The notes under the pieces: generated by a model
What the model saw: the letters and a program-made list of their open reading frames with translations, nothing else
What the model was told of the DNA's origin: nothing
Databases searched by the model: none
Program-made: the position numbers and the translations under genes
Shown: positions 14,800-18,898 of the stretch, piece after piece
Position numbering within the stretch: position 1 is the first letter of the stretch
Layout: each line of letters begins with the position of its first letter
Assembly (NCBI GenBank): GCA_002455915.1
Contig: DKLU01000309.1
Span: 794-19,691 of the forward strand
Direction: 5' to 3'
DNA from: Chryseobacterium sp. UBA6632
Lineage (GTDB): Bacteria > Bacteroidota > Bacteroidia > Flavobacteriales > Weeksellaceae
DNA length: 18,898 bases

Positions 14800-14807
14800 T
14801 AAATTTG
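14800..14807 (+). promoter_or_regulatory. Putative -7 box (TAAATTTG) for the HtrA-like protease
   Basis: TAAATTTG fits TAnnTTTG; the leader to the ATG at 14863 would be about 50 bases. No TTG at the -33 distance, which may mean an activator or another sigma factor is used. Confidence 0.35.
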
Positions 14808-14862
14808 TTTACACTAAAACGAAAAGTTTAAAAAATTAATAAATAACAAAGAAGATATAACA

Positions 14863-16410
14863 ATGAAGAGTACTTTAAAAAAACTATTACCATTTGCAGT
14901 GGTTGGAGTTATCTCAGGAGCTACTACCGTTGGAACAATTCAATATTTTGGCCACGGTTCTAATAATGCAGACCAATCTTATTTTACAAAAGGATCTAAT
15001 GTCTCTTTTGCAGGGATGAACACCGCTGCTGTCGGTGATGATTTCGTAAAAGCAGCTAAAACAACGGTTCCGGCTGTTGTAACGATCAAAAATTATCAAA
15101 ACAGAGCAACTTCTGGTGGTGGAAGAGCTTCTGAACAAGATTTATTCGATTTCTTCTTCGGTGATCCTTTCGGAGGTGGCGGCGGAAGAGGTCAACAAAG
15201 ACAAAAGCAGCAACAACAGACGCCAGACAATATGCCATCAGGAATGGGTTCTGGGGTAATTATTTCGCCTGACGGATACATTATTTCAAATAATCACGTA
15301 GTAGCAGGAGCTAGCAAACTGGAAGTTGTATTAAGCAATAAAAAATCATATATCGCAACATTAATAGGGACTGACCCGAATACGGACATTTCTTTATTAA
15401 AAATCGAAGAAAAAGGATTACCATATTTAAATTTTGCCAATTCAGATAATATTGAAGTCGGACAATGGGCATTAGCAGTGGGTAACCCTCTTGGTTTGAA
15501 CTCAACGGTAACAGCAGGTATTATTTCTGCAAAAGGCAGAGGAATCGGAATTCTTGGAGGACAAGGTAAAGCAACCAATCCTATTGAAAGTTTTATTCAA
15601 ACCGATGCCGCTATTAACCCTGGAAACTCAGGAGGTGCTTTGGTAAATACAAATGGAGATCTTATCGGGATCAACTCTGCAATTTCATCTACAACTGGTT
15701 ATTACCAAGGGTATGGATTTGCGGTTCCAGCAAACTTAGCAAGAAAAATTGTTGAGGATATTAAGAAATTCGGTATCGTGCAGAGAGGTTTCTTAGGTGT
15801 ACAGTCATTAGACTTATCAGATGATATGCAGGTGGCGGCTTACAACAAGCAAAAGAAGACAAATATTAAAGCTGGATCAGGAGTTTATGTTACAGGATTT
15901 GGAGATAAGAGTGGCGCTGAAGATGCAGGATTAAAAGTTGGAGATATCATTACTAAAATTGATGCTACCAACATTACAGATTTCGCAGATTTATCAATGT
16001 CAATCGGAAGCAAACGTCCTGGTGATAAAGTACAGTTAGTCTATTTAAGAAACGGAAAAGAAAACACAACTACAGTAACGTTGAAAGATCAGCAAGGTGG
16101 AACTTCTACCAGAACAAAAGCAGATCTTACCGTAACAGAAAAGATTGGTGCTGAATTCCAAGGTTTGGATGACAGAACGAAAGCTTACTATGGTTTAACC
16201 AGCGGTGTTGTTGCTAAAAACGTAGTAGAAGGTAGTGAAATTGCTAAGGCAGGTATTGTAGATGGATATATTATTACGGAAATTAACGGCAAGCCGGTAA
16301 ATTCTCAAAAAGATGTAGAAAGCTTATTAAGCAAATTCACAGGAACAGGTCAGATCAAGTATATGGATGACTACGGAAGAGGCTACCAGAGAGGGTTTAA
16401 AATGCCTTAA
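14863..16410 (+). CDS. HtrA/DegP-like periplasmic serine protease with two PDZ domains
   Basis: 515 residues. An N-terminal hydrophobic segment (about 8-27) exports or anchors the protein in the envelope. The trypsin-like domain has the triad His145 (SNNHVVAG), Asp175 (NTDISLLK) and Ser256 (NPGNSGGAL), all intact. PDZ1 spans about 305-405 and PDZ2 about 415-500. The expected role is degradation and chaperoning of misfolded envelope proteins. The segment before the first active-site strand (about 84-127), where DegP has its LA loop, is very rich in Gly and Gln (GGGGGRGQQRQKQQQQ) and contains a DLFDFFFGDPF patch. Single-gene transcription is likely: its own -7 box upstream and a strong terminator downstream. 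Whether it is a DegP or DegQ equivalent cannot be decided. Confidence 0.93.
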   Translation: MKSTLKKLLPFAVVGVISGATTVGTIQYFGHGSNNADQSYFTKGSNVSFAGMNTAAVGDDFVKAAKTTVPAVVTIKNYQNRATSGGGRASEQDLFDFFFGDPFGGGGGRGQQRQKQQQQTPDNMPSGMGSGVIISPDGYIISNNHVVAGASKLEVVLSNKKSYIATLIGTDPNTDISLLKIEEKGLPYLNFANSDNIEVGQWALAVGNPLGLNSTVTAGIISAKGRGIGILGGQGKATNPIESFIQTDAAINPGNSGGALVNTNGDLIGINSAISSTTGYYQGYGFAVPANLARKIVEDIKKFGIVQRGFLGVQSLDLSDDMQVAAYNKQKKTNIKAGSGVYVTGFGDKSGAEDAGLKVGDIITKIDATNITDFADLSMSIGSKRPGDKVQLVYLRNGKENTTTVTLKDQQGGTSTRTKADLTVTEKIGAEFQGLDDRTKAYYGLTSGVVAKNVVEGSEIAKAGIVDGYIITEINGKPVNSQKDVESLLSKFTGTGQIKYMDDYGRGYQRGFKMP

Positions 16411-16444
16411 TCAATTAGAGCTAAACAAAGATTTCATATCAACG

Positions 16445-16485
16445 AAAGCGGGCTGCAAAATAATTTTGCAGCCCGCTTTTATTTT
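16445..16485 (+). terminator. Strong Rho-independent terminator after the protease gene
   Basis: A perfect 16-bp inverted repeat (16445-16460 and 16464-16479; core GCGGGCTGC / GCAGCCCGC) with a 3-base centre is followed by TATTTT after CTTTT. It lies 34 bases past the stop codon. It may also stop the converging transcript from 16955, although the minus-strand T-run is weaker. Confidence 0.9.
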
Positions 16486-16499
16486 AAGATGTAAATCAA

Positions 16500-16955
16500 T
16501 TAAGATTTATTATTCATTTTTTCAGCGATTCTTTTCTTTTTATTTCGTTCATAAATTACTTCTACAATCTTACCTCCAATCCACGAAAACGGGAAAAACG
16601 TAAGGAAAATAGAAATCTTATAAAATGTAGGATGATACGGTAAAATAATAACATCCAACATCGCTATAAAGAGCATGATAAAACCAATAAGAATAGCATA
16701 GGCAACTTTGGCATACTTTACAATCACAGCAGTAACCACACCTCCTACGGTAGTTCCCAAGCCGGAAATAAACAACAGGAATCCGAAGAACGCCTGGTCG
16801 TCTTTCATACTGTAAAGAAATCTTTGCCAATGCTCAAACGGAGCAAAAGCTTCAAAAGTAACCCATTGCGGAAAAACTCTTATACCAAGAGTAATAATAA
16901 GCCCGGCGATACCAAGCCCTACAATAACCGCTAATGTATTTCTGAAGAAGTTCAT
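16500..16955 (-). CDS. Small four-helix inner-membrane protein of unknown function
   Basis: 151 residues with four hydrophobic helices (about 5-25, 57-81, 84-106 and 109-130) and a basic C-terminal tail (ERNKKKRIAEKMNNKS) that is probably cytoplasmic. The second helix contains SGLGTTVGGVVTA and the third begins near KYAKVAYAILIGF. I recognise no named family or catalytic residues. Its ATG overlaps the ridA stop by one base (TAATG), so the two genes are translationally coupled and share a transcript. No function should be drawn from ridA, because ridA occurs in many contexts. Confidence 0.8.
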   Translation of the reverse strand: MNFFRNTLAVIVGLGIAGLIITLGIRVFPQWVTFEAFAPFEHWQRFLYSMKDDQAFFGFLLFISGLGTTVGGVVTAVIVKYAKVAYAILIGFIMLFIAMLDVIILPYHPTFYKISIFLTFFPFSWIGGKIVEVIYERNKKKRIAEKMNNKS

Positions 16956-17335
16956 TAATCCTGATGTGCAATCATAGAAATTTCAATATCAACATTTTTT
17001 GGCAAGCAAGAAACCTGTACCGTTTCACGGGCCGGATAGCTTTCTGCATCTAAATAAGACGCATAAATATCGTTCATTACCGCAAAATCATCCATACTTT
17101 TAAGGAAGATCGTAGCTTTCACCACATTTTTGAAAGTCATCCCAGCTTCTGTAAGGATAGCCTCAAGATTTTTCATTACTTGATGTGTTTCTTTCTCAAT
17201 ACCTTCTACCAATTTTCCAGTTGCAGGATCTACAGGAATCTGACCAGAGATGTACAAAACACCATTTGCAAGGTTAGCTTGTGAATAAGGTCCGATAGCT
17301 GCAGGAGCGTTAACTGTGTTGATTATTTGTTTCAT
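16955..17335 (-). CDS. RidA family enamine/imine deaminase
   Basis: 126 residues, the usual size of this trimeric cytoplasmic family. RidA hydrolyses reactive 2-aminoacrylate and related enamine/imine intermediates released by PLP enzymes, protecting other PLP enzymes. Diagnostic segments are GPYSQA (15-20), YISGQIP (28-34), and YPARETVQVSCLP (100-112) with the key Arg103, followed by VDIEISMIA (115-123). It lies 67 bases after lptD and overlaps the downstream membrane-protein gene by one base. A -7 box in the gap suggests it can be transcribed independently of lptD. Older names are YjgF, L-PSP endoribonuclease or TdcF. Confidence 0.95.
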   Translation of the reverse strand: MKQIINTVNAPAAIGPYSQANLANGVLYISGQIPVDPATGKLVEGIEKETHQVMKNLEAILTEAGMTFKNVVKATIFLKSMDDFAVMNDIYASYLDAESYPARETVQVSCLPKNVDIEISMIAHQD

Positions 17336-17353
17336 TAGAATTTATTTTGGGTG

Positions 17354-17372
17354 CAAATATAAAATTTATATT
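17354..17372 (-). promoter_or_regulatory. Putative -7 box (TATATTTG) for ridA, within an AT-rich inverted repeat
   Basis: Minus-strand TATATTTG (17354-17361) fits TAnnTTTG and lies 19 bases before the ridA ATG. It overlaps an 8-bp inverted repeat AATATAAA / TTTATATT (17356-17372, one-base centre). No -33 TTG. The composition makes the inverted repeat weak evidence. Confidence 0.35.
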
Positions 17373-17402
17373 CTATTTCTATCTTTAAATCTCAAATCCT
17401 TC

Positions 17403-18898
17403 TTAGAAAGGTGAATTTGGCTGTGTAAAACTTCTGTCTTTATACTTCAATGCATCACTTAAGATATTGGCTTTGATACCTATAAAGAAGTCATATACTT
17501 TGTACTGCCCGAAAGGAACCCAGTTGAAGTTAATCGTAAAACTTCGCTGATCTCTCGAAAAACCAATCCTCGTATACGCCAGCTGCTTGGTCACCATATC
17601 ATAATGCGTACTTCCGTTGATGTTCCAATATGGAGTTAATTTAATACTTCCATCAAGACCTACCGATGCAATTTTATTCGCATTTCTCGTTGCATTTCTT
17701 GTGTAGGCATAGTTTGCATTAATATTCAAAGTCCATGCCTGATCGAAGCGTGCATAATTATCATCATCAAAATAATAATTTTCGTTTCGAATCTCTCCTT
17801 TCTGCGAATACTTTTTGGCGTAATCTGTTTTCTCGCCAAAAATTTCACTGCTTAAAGGATACGATAACTGAACATTGAAGCCCTGAACACTGAAATGTCC
17901 GAAATCCTCTGTTCTGATTCCCTGATCTTGCCCCGGAAGGAACATGATTTTATATGGATCTAATGTTAAGCTGGTGTTTACACTCAATTTATTTTCAAAG
18001 AAAGAAGACTGCCCGTTGATTGAAAATACCGACCAAGGGTGATCTTTCGCTGCAAAGTTATAGTTTGCCGAAAAGTTTAATGATTCGAAAATCTTTACCT
18101 TTTTCACTCCCGTTGAATCTTTCTTAGATTTTACTTTCATCTCAACATTGTTTCCAACATTGATACCTAATGCACCAACCATGCCACTTGTCGGTTGCCC
18201 AACAATTCCTTTTTCAAAAATTGAATAAGTGGTTAAAGCTCCGTTGGCATTGTAATAATTCTTAAAATATCCAAAACCGGAACCTCCGAAATCAGGTGAA
18301 TAGGTAAAACCGATACTTGGCGTCATCATATGTCTCACCGCTTCTACTGCACCTCCTTTTTTGAATTTCATCATCCCATAAAGTGTAGTCTGCAAACTCG
18401 CTGTTGTTGAGAAAATAGAGTATCCTGTGATATTTTTATTCACTACGTCTACTTCTTTATTAATGATAGGATCGTAAGTTCTGGTTAATGTTTTTGTCGT
18501 TAAAGCATTGTCAATATTAGCACCTAAACTGAAGGTAAAATATTTCGCCACCGTTGTATTGGTTCCTAATGAAATATTATTCTTCAATCCCGTCTGCATT
18601 TTTTCCCACATTGCCGGAGTGAAAAGTTCCCCTTCTGTGGTAGAAACATAATTGGATAAATTTAACCCTGTGTTTACTGTAATATTTTCCAATAAACCTT
18701 GTCTCACCCCTGTTTTAGATTTAAATAATAAAACTGATTGATGGCAACGTTCATCTGTGGCAAACGCAAATCTGAATTTCCTGTCGCAAAGTTCTGAGAA
18801 TAAGAAGCCGTTCCTGTAATGGTAATCGGCAATTTCAAAAATCTCTTGGTAACCGTTACCGTTGAGTTTTGCTGAGTATTTAATACGTTCTGATTAAA
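17403..18898 (-). CDS. lptD: LPS-assembly protein LptD, C-terminal part, with an apparent frameshift; 5' end outside window
   Basis: The C-terminal part (about 495 residues here) of a Bacteroidota-type LptD/OstA outer-membrane beta-barrel, which inserts lipopolysaccharide or its equivalent into the outer leaflet. Supporting features are AVRHMMTPSIGFTYSPDF, alternating beta-strand composition throughout, and a C-terminus with NWVPFGQYKVYDFFIGIKA. From the window edge at 18898 an open frame encodes barrel sequence (TVTVTKRFLKLPITITG, SDLRLPQMNVAINQFYY) but ends at a TGA at 18704-18706. The barrel then continues in another frame (LLFKSKTGVRQGLLENI). The break lies at about 18720-18733; one added base would restore the frame. 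A GTG at 18705-18707 starts the downstream frame but is not a credible start, having no signal peptide. Either the gene is broken or the sequence has an error. Confidence 0.82.
18720..18733 (-). other. Apparent frameshift site in lptD
   Basis: The minus-strand stretch TTTTATTATTTAAA is where conserved barrel sequence switches frame. Upstream reads ..NVAINQFYYLNLKQG then stop; downstream reads ..LLFKSKTGVRQG. The joined protein ..NQFY-LFKSKTGVRQG is what the family would predict, so one base seems to be missing (or two added). Confidence 0.7.

Larger units (their letters stand above)
14477..14862. other. 386-bp divergent intergenic region between trhO and the HtrA gene
   Basis: No gene is supported here. 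It holds a minus-strand -7 box for trhO (14510-14517), a heptad tract (14553-14594), a short inverted repeat ATAACA / TGTTAT (14718-14723, 14734-14739), two direct copies of TAGTTAAA 11 bp apart (14742-14749, 14753-14760) and a plus-strand -7 box for the protease gene (14800-14807). The rest is AT-rich with no visible structure. Confidence 0.7.

Noticed and set aside
17403..18707. A complete 434-residue protein starting at GTG 18707
   Set aside because: It lacks a signal peptide although it is an outer-membrane barrel, and matching barrel sequence lies upstream in another frame. It is the tail of a larger frameshifted lptD.

Overview
The window looks like a chromosomal segment of a low-GC Bacteroidota bacterium of the flavobacterial type, most likely Weeksellaceae and Chryseobacterium-like. 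This is inferred from AT-rich intergenic DNA, repeated -7 boxes of the form TAnnTTTG with few visible Shine-Dalgarno sites, signal peptides ending in ..SAQ, and the family content (Bacteroidota-type LptD, a long TrhO, CzcA-type efflux). I see no rRNA, tRNA, CRISPR array, insertion sequence or phage gene. It is mostly core genome plus one metal-efflux module.

Layout. (1) 159-5645, minus strand: a three-gene efflux operon transcribed tolC-like, then adaptor lipoprotein, then CzcA/CusA-type RND pump, closed by a strong hairpin at 81-104. (2) 5860-7891, minus strand: an OmpR-type response regulator and histidine kinase, one base apart, directly upstream of the efflux operon and probably its regulators. 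Between them lie a promoter, three direct repeats spaced exactly 22 bp apart (a likely regulator binding site) and a 7-bp periodic repeat structure. (3) 7985-10265, plus strand: rmuC and a TrmH/SpoU-type RNA methyltransferase, each with a TAATTTTG box only 4 nt before its ATG. (4) 10406-10657, minus strand: a small Ala-rich lipoprotein. (5) 10841-12572, plus strand: an unassigned two-gene unit, a membrane protein with a putative DNA-binding-like N-terminus followed by a lipoprotein, preceded by a perfect inverted repeat on its promoter. (6) 12524-14476, minus strand: trhO then 5-formyltetrahydrofolate cyclo-ligase; the latter overlaps the preceding lipoprotein tail to tail by 49 bp. TrhO carries an extra C-terminal domain resembling that of U32-peptidase/TrhP proteins. 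(7) 14863-16410, plus strand: an HtrA/DegP-like periplasmic protease with a strong terminator. (8) 16500-18898, minus strand: lptD (C-terminal part, with an apparent frameshift), ridA and a four-helix membrane protein.

Working together: the response regulator/kinase pair probably senses an envelope or metal signal and drives the efflux operon. HtrA and LptD are envelope maintenance genes. TrhO acts in tRNA wobble-uridine hydroxylation, and the SpoU-type enzyme in RNA 2'-O-methylation. The most notable points are the triple 22-bp operator, the TrhO/U32-C fusion, the lptD frameshift, the unassigned transmembrane/lipoprotein pair, and four intergenic arrays with a 7-bp period but different consensus words.
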